Source: Yponomeuta sedellus (lineage: Eukaryota; Arthropoda; Insecta; Lepidoptera; Yponomeutidae). From it: a stretch of DNA of 64,000 bases. The first letter of the stretch is position 1. Every line of letters begins with the position of its first letter. The stretch is from contig OW203738.1 of NCBI GenBank assembly GCA_934045075.1, positions 9,160,868 to 9,224,867 of the forward strand. Direction: 5' to 3'. The position numbers were made by a program, and so were the translations under genes. The notes under the pieces are model-generated. The model was not told where the DNA came from and did not search any database. It worked only from the letters and a program-made list of their open reading frames with translations. This document shows, piece after piece, positions 31,461 to 43,197 of the stretch.

Positions 31461-31849
31461 TGATATTTCTGTTTGTCCTTTTTGATGCAAACAAAATCTT
31501 TTTCTTTTCATTCCGGATTTGCAGCACGAAAATAATTTAGTCTCGAATACCTACCTACTTAAAGACTGTGGTTAGCATAACCATCGTTTTACCAGCAAAT
31601 GGGCACGCCAATATAAGTAAACACCCATTTTGTGCCACGCAATAAACAAATCTATCAATCTGACTATTCGCTCGCCGGTCGGACTGAAATCACTATAACT
31701 GAAGTAGGCTAGTTGCTTTAATAGGTACAGTCGGCATCACAGAACTTGTTACAAAATCGCCCGTCACGTCTAATGTGCCGTCGACAGTACGGCCGTTTCA
31801 TAACGGCTAAGTAAGTTCTTATTAGCATTTTTTTAAGTTAAGCCAATTC

Positions 31850-31940
31850 GATATCAACCCTTGTATGTCCACACTACTGGGGCACGGGTCTTCGGTTAGG
31901 CCATACTCCACCACGGGGGCCAAGTCCGGGTTGGTTAAGC
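31850..31940 (-). repeat. 5S-derived SINE 3' fragment
   Basis: CGATATCAACCCTTGTATGT, CACACTACTGGGGCACGGGT, CCATACTCCACCACGGGGGC and CAAGTCCGGGTTGG: the tail in minus orientation. Confidence 0.65.
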
Positions 31941-32009
31941 CAATTAATATATGTTTATTCTTAGGAGACTAAGGATTAGATTATCAATAATGATTACTTG
32001 AACATACAT

Positions 32010-32280
32010 CCCTACTACCTAATATTGTAAATGTGATTGTCTTTTTTTTTGTTACGCTTTCACACTAAAGACTACTCAACCGATTACCGTGAAATTTTGT
32101 ACACATATTCTAGGAGGTATCAGAAGAAGCATACGATACTTATTAATAAAAAAAAGTTACCACTGATAAAAAGTTGTTTGTACAGAGAGACAAAATCTTA
32201 ATTGATACTTGATAACCCGGTAATAATTTCCTTTGGAATAATTACTAACGCGGGCGAAGCCACGGGTTAAAGCAAGTGTA
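32010..32280 (+). repeat. Dispersed repeat ending CGCGGGCGAAGCCACGGG
   Basis: TCCCTACTACCTAATATTGT, CGCTTTCACACTAAAGACTA, CAACCGATTACCGTGAAATT and ACTAACGCGGGCGAAGCCAC, then GGGTTAAAGC. Elements of this form are very common in Lepidoptera and have been linked to Helitron-like elements (recollection, uncertain). Confidence 0.6.
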
Positions 32281-32959
32281 ATATAGTATTTGCGGTTGAC
32301 TGGTAGAAAATACTTATTTATGGCATTAAGTCCGCCACATTATAAGATTTAATTTAAAAAATCGATGTGCAAAAAAATTCAATAATTAATTAAAATACTG
32401 GGTTAGGTCCTTGAGAAGTAGGTATATATGTGCGGTGTTCATTTGAATGAATTGATACGCAATAGTTTGGTTAGAGATTGTTGTGAACTGAAAGCGGATG
32501 TAGTGATCAGAATTAAGAAAGGAATATTTCGTTGCTTTCAACATTAGGAGAGGATGAAGGAAGGAAGATTGAAAGAAGGAAACGGCTTACATTTTACATT
32601 GACATTCAGCAAACAGAATGTAAATTCTTTACGCTAAAATAAATTGATTTGATTGACGACAGAATTATATCGAGTTAGTGTGTGAGAAGGACTGGCGCGG
32701 TGCATCCTATTAGGTCATACGTCGACCAAATAGGAGAAAGGTCAGATAAATAGTGCCCGAAACCGGCGTGCGGGCATGCAATGACTGATAAATGTCGACG
32801 AAGCTTAAGTGACGAAGTTGTCGGCTGTGGATGGGCCTCTGTGGATGCAGGCGTGTGTTTATGGAATGTAAAATGTGTATTTTTTAATAGAGCCATAAGC
32901 AACATTCGGTTGTAATGTGTACGTAATAGGTACCATATTCTTCATCCAATTTCAATGTT

Positions 32960-33275
32960 TAACAATTGCAAAGTTCAAAGATAGTCTGGAAGAGATCGCT
33001 CTAAATGATAAGACCGTCAATTGTATAACTTTTTATTTTATTGTTTATTGGAAAACCAACAGCTACACGAGGTACCTACACGAGGTATTTTTACAAAGGA
33101 TAAGATGAATTAGATTTAACGCCAATAACAGGTTTTACTGACAATCAGAAGAACATTTGGATTTACATAATAAAATTATCGTTATTTAATTAATATATTG
33201 ATAGTTTTTTTAAGAAATCATGGTTGTATTTTTTTTCTGGTTGTTCAATGAAGTATTCTTTATCTATCTGTCTTT
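32960..33275 (+). repeat. LINE 3'-tail-like fragments
   Basis: AAGATAGTCTGGAAGAGATC GCTCTAAATGATAAGACCGTC (32978-33018) and TCATGGTTGTATTTTTTTTC TGGTTGTTCAATGAAGTATTC (33218-33258) are the two blocks seen adjacent at 24075-24180, here about 200 bp apart. Confidence 0.5.
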
Positions 33276-33544
33276 ATTGTACTACGTTATGGTTTATGTC
33301 TTTTACGTAACTCCTGGTAGGATAAAACATATCGTATTTGTCTATCTATTTTCTGCTAAGATACAAAGAAACCATACAATCATACAAAATCTGTTAGGTA
33401 CAGAAATAACGCGGAAAAAGAAAACCGTTTCTTCAGAATTGTTATACGAGTATATATCATTACCAAAAAGTAGAATATTAAAATCCCCAATTCTTATCGA
33501 ATCTTAAAACTTGACGCGGTTAATTTGTATTCAAATAAATAATA

Positions 33545-33860
33545 ACTATTATTCTTTTACGTAGCTTATAAACGTCCCACTGCAGAGCACATGCCTTCTC
33601 TGAGAGAGAGAGAGTATCTGCTTAATTACCACGCGTCCCACCGCGGATTGGCAATTTCAAACACCTCATACACTACGGTTTCCCCACTCTATTATCCTAT
33701 ACCGTTAGCGAGTGGTATTGCTTCTATAACTTCACAAATGTACGTCCTAATTTAGAAAACAAAGTCTTTGGTACATGCCGGCATTGGGAATCGAAACTGG
33801 GTCTCTCACTTCCGAGTCCATTATTCTACCCACTGGGCTACTGTCGCTACATTCAAAATG
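33545..33860 (-). mobile_element. tRNA-derived SINE (family B), minus copy
   Basis: ACGTAGCTTATAAACGTCCC, ACTGCAGAGCACATGCCTTC, a GA-run, ACCGCGGATTGGCAATTTCA, GTTAGCGAGTGGTATTGCTT, then the degraded tRNA-like head with GGGAATCGAAACTGGGTCTC and CCCACTGGGCTACTGTCGC. Confidence 0.7.
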
Positions 33861-34189
33861 AGAATTTTAAACTTTCACTCATTGTACATGGTTTAACTTA
33901 TCAATTCAATTCAATTTATTTCAACGTAAAAGAATTACATGCTTATTGTCAATGTACAATGTAAAATGAAAGCCGCTGCCTTCGGGCCGTAGTGTAGTGG
34001 AGAAAAAGGCAGCGGGAAAAAAAATCTCCACTCTGAAAATATTTTCTCATGTCATCTTAAACCTAATACTTATCATTGCCGCAAACTGAAGCCCTAATAC
34101 ATCAGTTACCACCTTTACTTATGATGAGATTCCATGATTGCCATCAATAACTATTGATACTGAAGACTAATTTTAGGTTTTTGTATTAT

Positions 34190-34575
34190 TTTAATCGATA
34201 TCAGCCCTTGTATGTCCCCACTGCAGAAGCAAGGGTCTATTCCTGCATCGCAAGAAGGTTAAGCCATACTCCACCACGGGGGCCAAGTCTGGGTTGGTGG
34301 AGGATTGTGAGACAGTGGTGCGCCTTACTGTTAGAAGTTATCAAGCCGCCCATCGGGCCTTTGACATAGCTTAGCGACTGTTATTAATTACACTACAGCC
34401 GGCACTACGGCTTAACGTGCCTTGCGAAGCACGGAACCACTAGGAAAAATGCCACTAGCGGTAGTAACGGGACGGTCACCCATGCTGCATCTGACCGCAC
34501 CTGTTGTTGCTTAACTCGAATGATTGATTCCAACCACTCGTTTCGAGTAGGCCACGAGCGCTTCATTATCATTAT
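34190..34575 (-). mobile_element. 5S-derived SINE, near full-length copy
   Basis: The minus strand reads GAGTTAAGCAACAACAGGTG, CGGTCAGATGCAGCATGGGT and GACCGTCCCGTTAC: a 5S-rRNA-like head. It continues through GTGCTTCGCAAGGCACGTTA and GGGCGGCTTGATAACTTC to the tail GGGGACATACAAGGGCTGAT. This is the best uninterrupted copy in the window and defines a unit of about 385 bp. Confidence 0.75.
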
Positions 34576-34754
34576 TTTAATAACACGTTGTATTGTTGTG
34601 AGTAGAAGGTTTATTCACTACGTAGTAATTATTCTTATTCCTCCTTTGAAGAACCTTACGGCGGCAGTTCAGTTGTAAAGAGGTTTTCTGGTATTTGTTG
34701 GTATCGATTCTGCATATTTTATCGACAAAATATCACTAACTGCAATATTGAAAA

Positions 34755-34880
34755 AAAAAAAACTGGCCAAGTACGATACGGACTCGCGCATGAAGGGTTC
34801 CTCGCAAGAACAGTAAAAATGTGTTTTCTTCGATTCAGTTTGGACCCTTAGAATCCGACTTACAATTTTTACAATTTGTT
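34755..34880 (-). repeat. Dispersed repeat (minus), relative of 3170-4040
   Basis: AACTGGCCAAGTACGATACG, GACTCGCGCATGAAGGGTTC: the reverse of the GGAACCC...GCGCGAGT...GGCC end at 4005-4040. Confidence 0.6.
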
Positions 34881-35225
34881 AGTATACTCTAGGTGCAACA
34901 AATAAGTTACTAATCTGAGGGGGTAATCACACCATCAAACTATAACTACCCAAAGTTTGACAGTTGCACGTATTACCGTTTTTACTAAATGCAAATAAAA
35001 TAACATTACATTTAGTGAGAAATTTAATATAAATTTCAACTAACTTTCTATACGATTCATAAGTTTAAAAATACAACACACAATAAGATATACGTACACA
35101 TACTCGTAACTGTTAAGACAGACAGTCTGCGTAGGCTGACTAATAGTTAGTTAGACCTGAGATTTCCGCATTTAGCCTCATCGTAAGTAGCAATACAATT
35201 AATAATACAGTAATACAATTAATAA
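34880..35225. other. No gene recognised
   Basis: AT-rich intronic sequence. Confidence 0.35.
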
Positions 35226-35227
35226 TT

Positions 35228-35395
35228 AATTAATATAGTACAATTCCAAAGAACTGCGATCCCCAACCCGCATGCCCAGCCTGGGGATTAGGGCATTACC
35301 CCCTACGATAGCACAATGTGGCGCTCTTTAGGGGAGGCCTATGTCCAGCAATGGACTACTATAGCCTGACGACGACGACGACGACGTAGCAATGC
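35228..35395 (+). repeat. Dispersed repeat ending in a (GAC)n run
   Basis: GAACTGCGATCCCCAACCCG, CATGCCCAGCCTGGGGATTA and CCAGCAATGGACTACTATAG CCTGACGACGACGACGACGA. The terminal triplet repeat is a plausible 3' simple-sequence tail of a retroposon. Confidence 0.7.
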
Positions 35396-35625
35396 TGAGG
35401 TGTGTTAACACTTCAGACTTGAAACATCGTAAGGAAACCCCAGTTTTTCTAACGATGTTTCTTTCATAGTTAGCGAGTGGTATTGCTACGATAGCATAAC
35501 AAATGTACATAACTTAGAAAACAAAGTCATTGGTGCATGCCCACGGGTTTCGAACCCACGACCTCCCGATTGAGAGTCAGGCGTTCTACCATTCCGCTAC
35601 CACGGCTCTTTATTAGGGTAGACAA
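35396..35625 (-). mobile_element. tRNA-derived SINE (family B), minus copy
   Basis: Head at the right (minus): GTGGTAGCGGAATGGTAGAA CGCCTGACTC, GGTCGTGGGTTCGAAACCCG, GCATGCACCAATGACTTTGT; then GGTTTCCTTACGATGTTTCA. The 3' portion with the GGACGTTTATA tail is absent. Confidence 0.7.
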
Positions 35626-36039
35626 TAATATTTCCAGACTTCGGGTGAGGAACTCCAAACAAGCCACTTCAAATTTTTTTAAGTGTTATCTGTCTTCTTA
35701 TAATAAGGGTGTGCGAAATCGGACCCAAATGTGTTGGTTTTTTTTTTCAAGTGTTTGTTTTCGTGGCAATGGGCGAGTGGTGACTTTGGCGGTGTCCGTC
35801 GGGTACAAAGACAGTTTGTGGTAGATGCTAAACACTATTTAAATGTTGTCTGGGCCCTGTTGGCGAGATAATAATATCTTTGCTATCTATGAAAATTTAT
35901 CGAATTCGGATTTGTTTTGCCGTACACATAACTTTACCTGCTGATTTGCTTGAAAGCTGTTTTCTCGCAGTTGTGATAGAAAGAAAAACTTAGACTTAGT
36001 CATTAAGAAGTAAAAAATAATAGTACATTATGATATAAG

Positions 36040-36165
36040 TGCGGTAAGTTGAAAATTACAGCCGAGGCGATATTACTAGCCCGAGCCATCGGCGAGGGCT
36101 ATAAGGAAGCAGAGGCTGTAATTTTCAAAGCGCACGTATGTCATACGACGTTTTATAACAAATTT
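36040..36165. repeat. Fold-back repeat with GCGAGGGCT/AGCCCGAGCC core
   Basis: GTGCGGTAAGTTGAAAATTA CAGCC is mirrored by GGCTGTAATTTTCAAAGCGC AC. The core holds CTAGCCCGAGCCATCGGCGA GGGCTA. The right flank GTCATACGACGTTTTATAAC resembles the reverse of the 4970/58200 flanks. Confidence 0.65.
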
Positions 36166-36669
36166 ACGAGGAAATTAATAAAACTCTGACTTTGTTATCA
36201 TCACTACTTGACGACATTTTCAAATAAAAACAATACATCGAAAAGAAAAAGCGCGCGGATATTTTTACTTGTCCACAAATGCGCGCGCATCAACTTTTTT
36301 TTTAGGCAAAGGTACAAAAACAGCCAGTATTACTAATAAAGTAAATTAATATTTTTGTGTTTTTGTTACAGATAAATGGTTGTCATTTATTGTCAAAATT
36401 AATTAAATTAAAGAATTAAATGTTTATTTGTTATATTTTATTTCCCAAAGTTAATTTTATTCATAAAATATTGACCACTTTCTTGACATAAAACCTCTTT
36501 TTAAGATTTTTAAAAGTATCGTTTTAGACGGAGTATCTTATAACGTATCTTATAAAGAAAAAAACACGTGCCTTTTACATTACATTATCGCACAAGTACG
36601 TAATGAGGTACATTACGATATTGAAATTGGTGTAATTACAACCACTTTACGAGCAAATATGTTATAATA

Positions 36670-36895
36670 GTACATTACACAACTAGGGTGGTAATACAAA
36701 GAAAGGCCGAGATCGCAGAAGTTTGCGGCCCGAGCTGCAAGCGAGGGACGTAAATATGCGATCGAGAGCTTTCTTTATTACCTCCCGTGTTGTGTACATC
36801 TTTTTATGTCTACACTTGGCCAGAAAGCGGCTTTTTCCGAACGCGCAGCGTGCGGAAAAAGCCACTTTATTGCCAGGTGTAGCATAAATAAAGTT
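36670..36895. repeat. Two adjacent fold-backs, one with the same CG-rich core
   Basis: GGTGGTAATACAAAGAAAGG and AGCTTTCTTTATTACCTCCC are inverted (36688-36786) around GCGGCCCGAGCTGCAAGCGA GGGACG. Next, ACTTGGCCAGAAAGCGGCTT TTTCCG and CGGAAAAAGCCACTTTATTG CCAGGTGT are inverted (36814-36877) around ACGCGCAGCGTG. Confidence 0.65.
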
Positions 36896-36899
36896 ACCT

Positions 36900-37030
36900 T
36901 ATAGATACTAATTGCCCATCCGCGGTTCGCAAGCGTGCTAATAAAGCCCATACTTTCTCTCTCTCTCTCTCTATCTCTCTCTCACCCTGAGAGAAGGCCT
37001 ATGCCCTGCCCAGTGGGACGTTTTTTGACT
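36900..37030 (+). repeat. SINE family-B tail with (CT)n
   Basis: CCATCCGCGGTTCGCAAGCG, a CT microsatellite (36955-36985), AGAGAAGGCCTATGCCCTGC and CAGTGGGACGTT. Confidence 0.65.
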
Positions 37031-37038
37031 AAGTACAT

Positions 37039-38305
37039 GAGGGTATTAAGGCCTGTCGGCTAATAAGGCCTAAACTTCAAAAATCTTGTTTATAATACGA
37101 TTTTGCGCTCAAGGTCGCACTCACACATGCATATAACAAGTACAAAGCGCCACACGGCGGCAAACGCTCATACCTCACCACCTCCCTTCAGTGGCAAATT
37201 AAACGTGGTCGTGAGTAGGCGCACGTCACGATTTTGTAAATATTGGCTCCGGTAAAAGGTATGTATTTACTATATTATTATGCTTTTCTACTTGCAATTA
37301 CTTTCTGTATTAGTGTTCACTTACGCTTGTCCAATATTGACTTATTAATTAACGTGATACAGTTCAAATTGTATTTATTTCGTTTTCCATAAATACATTT
37401 TAGTCCATGGGTAATAAGGCCTCTAAAATTTTGTAGTAGGCCTTATTATACTTCTGGGTTATATTCATACCTATTGCGAGTTCTTTTCTAAGTGAATTTT
37501 ATTTCGTTCGTTTGTCGTATATACCAAACCTACGGATAATAAATAATTACGGATATTGAAAAAAATGTGCAGTAGGCTTTATTATACTTGTATTTATTTG
37601 CAGTTCCTACGATCACAATGCCTCTTAAGCGAGCATTGTGGTCACAAATACAACAGAAATACAACGAAGGTAAGAAAAAAAAATGCAGGTAATAAAAATA
37701 CATTACAGAAGAAGAAACAAAACAAGAGAAAGAGAGGGGACTCTGAAAATTCAAAAATAAAAAAACTGAAAAAATAATAAAAGTCATCTCGCGGATCTAC
37801 TAGAACCAAGGACGCTACAGATACTCAAGAGAGTTGGTACTTTCATGCCTGTGAAGAAAACCATAAGAATGACATGAGGCAGTGCTCTAAATGCTTCAAG
37901 TGGTATCATGAGGAGTGTGTCGGATTGACAGTGGATGATTCTGATGACTTCGTGTGCCCTGGTGGATGTTAGACGAGGCTAATAATTTAATTCTTAGACT
38001 GCTATAGTACTGTTATGCCTTTGACTGAATGATAATTGATCTCAAGTACCAAATTACGTGATTTAAGTTAATTATCTAAGAAGTTTAAGCAGTAGGCTTT
38101 ATTACCCTACCTAATTTTAATAAGGCCTATTGAGAGTGTTTTAAAAAATGTTTCATTTTGTTTAAGTTTTATGCAGAAGTTGCTATTTTTTGTTTTAATT
38201 TTGTAGTTGCTTAATTGAACGACTGATTGCCTAATAAATATAGTTGATTACATTAAATGGATTTATTTTATGACAAATTTCCCTTAGCTAGGCCTTAATA
38301 CCCTC
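37039..38305 (+). mobile_element. pogo-like DNA transposon remnant with 16-bp terminal inverted repeats
   Basis: GAGGGTATTAAGGCCT at 37039-37054 is the exact reverse complement of 38290-38305. Sub-terminal copies of the AAGGCCT/AGGCCTTATTA motif recur inside (about 37064, 37433, 38092, 38119). The interior carries the end of a transposase-like frame with a PHD-like finger (see 37604-37972). Length about 1.27 kb, much shorter than an autonomous element. The pogo assignment comes from the C-terminal finger and motif-rich ends, and is an inference. Confidence 0.7.
37604..37972 (+). pseudogene. Transposase C-terminal fragment with PHD-like zinc finger
   Basis: After an acceptor-like TATTTATTTGCAG the frame runs through a Lys/Arg-rich stretch (a likely nuclear localisation segment) to two consecutive in-frame TAA stops at 37775-37780. 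It resumes in the same frame and ends TGT TAG at 37970-37972. The second part has the spacing of a PHD-type finger: a Cys, then QCSKC, WYHEEC and FVCPGGC, that is Cys-x2-Cys, His-x2-Cys and Cys-x3-Cys ligands. The first Cys pair is incomplete, with only one Cys before QCSKC. Insect pogo-family transposases often carry such a finger at the C-terminus (established in outline). No DDE domain is present, so this is a decayed remnant. Host domestication is not supported, because two stops interrupt it. Confidence 0.65.
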
Positions 38306-38309
38306 CTTA

Positions 38310-38812
38310 CATAAAAAATACCTATATATGTAAGCCTTTTAATATATTTTATTTACTGGTTTTCTAATAAAGAGTTCTAATTCGAAACATTAGCAAACTT
38401 TTATATTTATTAAAAAAAGCTTGTTTGAAAGTTACAGCCAAAATTCGCGTTTCCCAAACAATAGCAACGTCGTTGCCTCACGTAAATCATTGTCGTACGT
38501 AGAAGGTTGTATTTAATATATATAAGTGTACAACGATAAACTTCAAGAATAAAGTCCAGCTCCTATATTATGCGCATGAAACGCTGAACAATTCTAATCG
38601 TCTAACTCTCAAACTGTTATGAAATTTGACAGTTTTACGACTGGATTCGCTCAGTTTTTGGTGCGCATAGTTAGACCGCTAAGCTGCCGTTATAGGCAAT
38701 TTTGACTGAGGGCTCGATTCTTAAACATTATTGTTGTCATTGTGCTGTCTTTATGCGTAATAATGCTGTCAAACTGTTAGAATGTTAAGTCAGGTGTAAT
38801 AAGTGCTTTGAC
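38310..38812. other. No gene recognised
   Basis: AT-rich intronic sequence with no assigned repeat. Confidence 0.35.
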
Positions 38813-38824
38813 ATGTCTTTGACT

Positions 38825-38977
38825 ATACTATTTTTATTTTTAATGCACTAACCCGTGCTAAGGACAATTTTAAAAACCTATTTAGAGGCTGAAAATTCCA
38901 CCCATGCCGGGATTCGAACCCGCGACCTCTGGCTATCCGTGCCAGAGTATTTTGAGCCTCTATATAGGTTTTTAAAA
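38825..38977 (-). mobile_element. Fold-back SINE (family A) with 12-bp target duplication
   Basis: A minus-oriented copy (tail CACTAACCCGTGCTAAGGAC, trailer, B-box GGGATTCGAACCCGCGAC) stops in the anticodon arm at CCAGAG. It is joined to a short plus-oriented trailer (TTTTGAGCCTCTATATAGGT). ATGTCTTTGACT occurs at 38813-38824 and 38978-38989. Confidence 0.87.
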
Positions 38978-39591
38978 ATGTCTTTGACTGTCACCTGGAA
39001 GAGGAAGTACAACACAGACAGTACGTCTCTCAATAAAGTTCAGTTTATGTTTATCACCATGACAACAAAGTATTGCTTATGCAAATCAGCAATACGTAAT
39101 CATATATACGTAATACGTTAATAATTGTGCAGGACAAGTCTTTACTTTTAAAGCTCAGGTGAAAGTATCCGCGAACACGGACAAAATTAAACCGTAACTT
39201 ACTGCAGTAAGATATGAATTCAAGATGGAATATTACAAGTATTACTTCAATGGTTTTACTGTACATTCATTAGAAAGTGGCGAATTTCCGCGCTTTTGTC
39301 GGCGCGGGCGCAAGTCTGATGTGCATGTCCAGTTGAGCGCGATTATGCGCGTCGCGGACAACCACTAAGGATTATCAGATGGTTCAATAAGGATTATCAG
39401 ATGTTGCATTTGAGATTTTTCATTGCAAAAATTATCGCGTTACATTAGGATCGACATAAAATAATAATTTCGATAGGTTCCATTTATTCTTATTATACAT
39501 TAGCAAACAATATTATTATTTGAAAAAAAAAAATATGTTGGAGTCATAGATTATTGTAATATATGTTTTGAAGCATCGAGGTGCGTTAACC

Positions 39592-39690
39592 TATATAAGT
39601 GGAATTGAAAACTTATTCTTTTCGGATGTCAGATTGTCTGTGGTTGATAGTCCTGGTATCAACCGGAACTTGTTAAGGCAAACGTAAGTG
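39592..39690 (+). promoter_or_regulatory. Possible intronic TATA promoter with downstream donor
   Basis: TATATAAG at 39592-39599, an initiator-like TCAGATTG about 37-40 bases downstream (39629), and AAC|GTAAGTG at 39684. The only ATG in between closes after 16 codons, so this would be a non-coding first exon. The TATA-to-initiator spacing is longer than usual. Speculative. Confidence 0.25.
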
Positions 39691-40826
39691 TACCAGTGGT
39701 AAAGACTTTGAATAATTCTAATCTAATCTTAGTTTGAATAATTCTGTAGTTTAAAAAAGAGTAGTATAAATAACTGATATGTTTAGTTATTTTTTTTCTT
39801 TTTTAAATTATATTATTCGTAATCACCAGCACACACATTAAACAAACTAAGCCCTGTATCCCGTAGAATCGTGATAAAACTTTTTCGCTTTGGCGGCATT
39901 CGTAAATCATTACAAACACGCTTCTCGGTTTGTGTAGGTTGTAAGAATACTATCTCTCTTAATAAGATACAGTTGACAGCTGATCAACCTAAAAGTCTAC
40001 AACGCTCCAGTGCTATTCAGTAAATATGTTTATTTTGCACGTGAATTCGAATGTGAACTTCGAGGTTTGTATTCCCTAAAGGTCGAATTTTGCACTAACG
40101 CCTTGTTTGGAAATTTGGCGGCGAATTTAATTATTATAGGTAGGATATTGGCCCTTATTTCTATGAGTTTCGGTTTAGTTTAGTGGAATTACCTTACAGA
40201 AAAGAGTACACACGTAAAAGATAGCAACATTTTTGGGGCTACCATACTAATAAAATAAACACACACGCCTTCTTCTTTCTTCTTCTTTGACACAGAGAGA
40301 ATGGGCTCTATTACCACTCGTGCCCACCGCGAATTGGTAATTTCAAGTACTAAGGTAGGTACGTGAACACATCAGACACTCAGGTTTTCTGTCTACGATT
40401 TGTGAAGTATAACGAGAGCTCCTTTCGATTGCCAGTTTGATCCTCAATTCAAAATTATCTGTCTGAAACCACGCGTGTGCGTCTTTTGTTGGTCTTCTGA
40501 CAGTCCCTACGGCGACAGAATGTGACATAAACCGCGCTTATTGTCACTCGCCGTGGCTAACTCGTGAAATCAGCTTGCCGTGGGGTCCAGAACTGGGAAT
40601 GTACTGACACGTCTTTAACTTCAACTGTGAAGATGTTATAGAAGATTTTTATCATTGAAAAAGTTCAATAGGTACGCGACAGGACAGGGCATTCTAAAAA
40701 ATATCATGCTGTTACATAATAACCCGTTGTTAATTTAGTTTGTGGCTCATAACTAGTTCAGGAATATACAAGGCTTCTTGATGTTTCTACAAGTGTAAGA
40801 AAATCTTGGGAAAAACTCGTCCATAT

Positions 40827-41008
40827 GATTATACTCTTTTTTTTAAATGCATTAACCCGTGCTAAGGACAATTTTTAAAAACCTATTTAGAGGGGCGACT
40901 CCGCCCATTAGCTCAGTTGGAAAGAGTGCTGGCACGGATAGCCAGAGGTCGCGGGTTCGAATCTTGGCATGGGTGGAATTTTTAGCCTTTAAATAAGTTT
41001 TTTGAAAA
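40827..41008 (+). mobile_element. Fold-back SINE (family A) with 10-bp target duplication
   Basis: An inverted tail and trailer (TGCATTAACCCGTGCTAAGG, ACCTATTTAGAGG) is joined directly to a plus-oriented head (CGCCCATTAGCTCAGTTGGA, B-box GGGTTCGAATCTTGGC) and trailer. TCGTCCATAT at 40817-40826 recurs at 41009-41018. Confidence 0.85.
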
Positions 41009-43197
41009 TCGTCCATATTAATCACCTTTAATTCAGAGGAAGACTTCAAAATTCTTAAAAATACCATCTATTTTCATATAATAGTAACTATATCTGCCGC
41101 ATGGAAGTGTATGACTCATATTGCATAGAGATTTAAAAAAAAATTCAGTCGTCCTTTTTCGGATGTAAGTATATTGGATTTTTGTTATATGCCTGTATAT
41201 TGGCGATCTCACCAGAGAAAGGTACAGCTCTTTAGCATGCTCTGTCCAACTAATGTTCTTATTTTAAATCTGGTACGAGCTCATGTGGAAACTGAAGATT
41301 TAACGACGGCTCGTCCGCATTGTCCGCGCACGCAGCGCTCGGTCACAAAACGCGAATGGACCATGCGACGCGCTTGATTTGAATTTGAAAATGGAATTAT
41401 TTATTATTTTCTCCGGATTTTGCGTGAACATTTTTCGCCAACGTTTTTTGATTTTAAAACCAAAAAGGTCGCACCAGATTGGTGTGTGTTTTCGGCCAGC
41501 ACCTAATACTAAAGTTTTTTTTTATTCTCTCAAAGAAAAGAAACAATAGGCTATGTTTAAAAATTTTGGCCAGTCATTATTTCATGACAAAAGTTTATTT
41601 GAAATAAATATTTTTAATTAAAAAAACATAATATTGTCAGGTCATCCGACATAGCAACAGAGCTTTTTATGCCATGCACATTGAACACGAATAAGGGTTT
41701 TAAGACGCGTTCATTCTTTCACGCACATCCTGCACATTGTAAGCAGACCGCACCATCTTTGTCATGTAAAGCAGTTATCATTCCTCTTTGGTAATCGCAT
41801 TGTATTAGACGTCTATCAGGCGTGTAATTTTATAGCATTTTTTTTGTAGACACGTGTTGGAAGACGTATGGACGAGATAGGGGGTTGTTTTAACAAGTCT
41901 ATTAGATGGAATAGGGTGGATATTATGATTTATGGAGTGTCTCTTTCAGCCGTATTTGCTAAGGGGACTATTTAGTTTATTGATGACGCGTGTTAGCTGG
42001 ATAGTTTAGAATTTTGTTTGCTCTGAATAGTTTTAAGGGTAACGCGTTTAAAAGGAGTTTTAAACGCATTTTGTTTGAAGTTTGATTTTCAGTATGTCGT
42101 TTATGAAAACATGATAGCAACAAATGACCATTTATGGCTTAAAGAATGTTTACAATATGTTTAATATCCCATTCTGTATCAAAAACCTGGGCATCAAAGC
42201 GGCTAGATTTTGGTCTCATTCTATCGCGATTTAGGCCTATTTTGCAAAATCTACGTAAAAAACTATAGTCTCTTTATACCGACCCCCTCATGTTATTATT
42301 TTTACGCAGACATTCGATGCCACCGTTTTTGCGCGCATCTACCACAAGCATTTTTAAGGCCCCATTTACCTTCAGCACATGTTTTGCTCCTTGCACTGCT
42401 CCCCGCGCTTCAATTACTTCATGTGACTAGGTATAAGCAATTTTAGTATTGTTCGACAGGTTATCGTGTTCTAAATCACAATGAGCAATTTTTTTGGTGG
42501 CTTTAGAGTTGATAAAAGTTTTGTTTTCAATCCCGTGATCGACGCTAACTCTTTATACCACAACAATTAATTAATTAATTCCATTTATTTATATATTTTA
42601 TCTTGTATATTTAGTGAGACTGGTTTTCCGAGAAAAAACTGCTTTTAGAAATTTAATTAACGAACCACTATTAAGGACCTCGAGACAATGCAGTTATGAT
42701 TTTAGGCGGTCGGAGTCTACTTAATCTGTATATACAATATTATTTAAGCCAAAATACTAAAAAGATTTACATATTTACAAATAAAAGAAAGGTTTAAATA
42801 AAAAAGTCTACACCGCTGCCAAAGGGGAGAGTCCCCAAGACACAGGCAGCATTCCCTCTCTGAATGGCCAAGCTGATGCGCTGGCCGAGGTAGCTACCAG
42901 CTAATTAATTTGTTATTAATTAATTAATTAACAAATTTTCTGTTCTACGTAGTTTTCTTATTATATTTTACTCAGTGGCACTTATTACAATGTCGAAAAA
43001 TTCTCATTAAGTTAGAACCCTTTTGAAACTCAAATCATTGACATGTCTATCTGTGACACTTTGCCTTTGTGATACAATAACAAGAATTATCAACAATTCA
43101 ACAATTCGAAATGTATCGCATTATCTACAGTAAAACTAGCGACCTGTAGCAAAAACGTGAAATAAAAACATTATTTCTATACTGTGTAAATGCATAA

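Noticed and set aside
37556..37777. Complete small gene with a Lys-rich C-terminus
   Set aside because: The frame continues beyond two stops into a zinc finger and lies within transposon inverted repeats; it is a transposase remnant.
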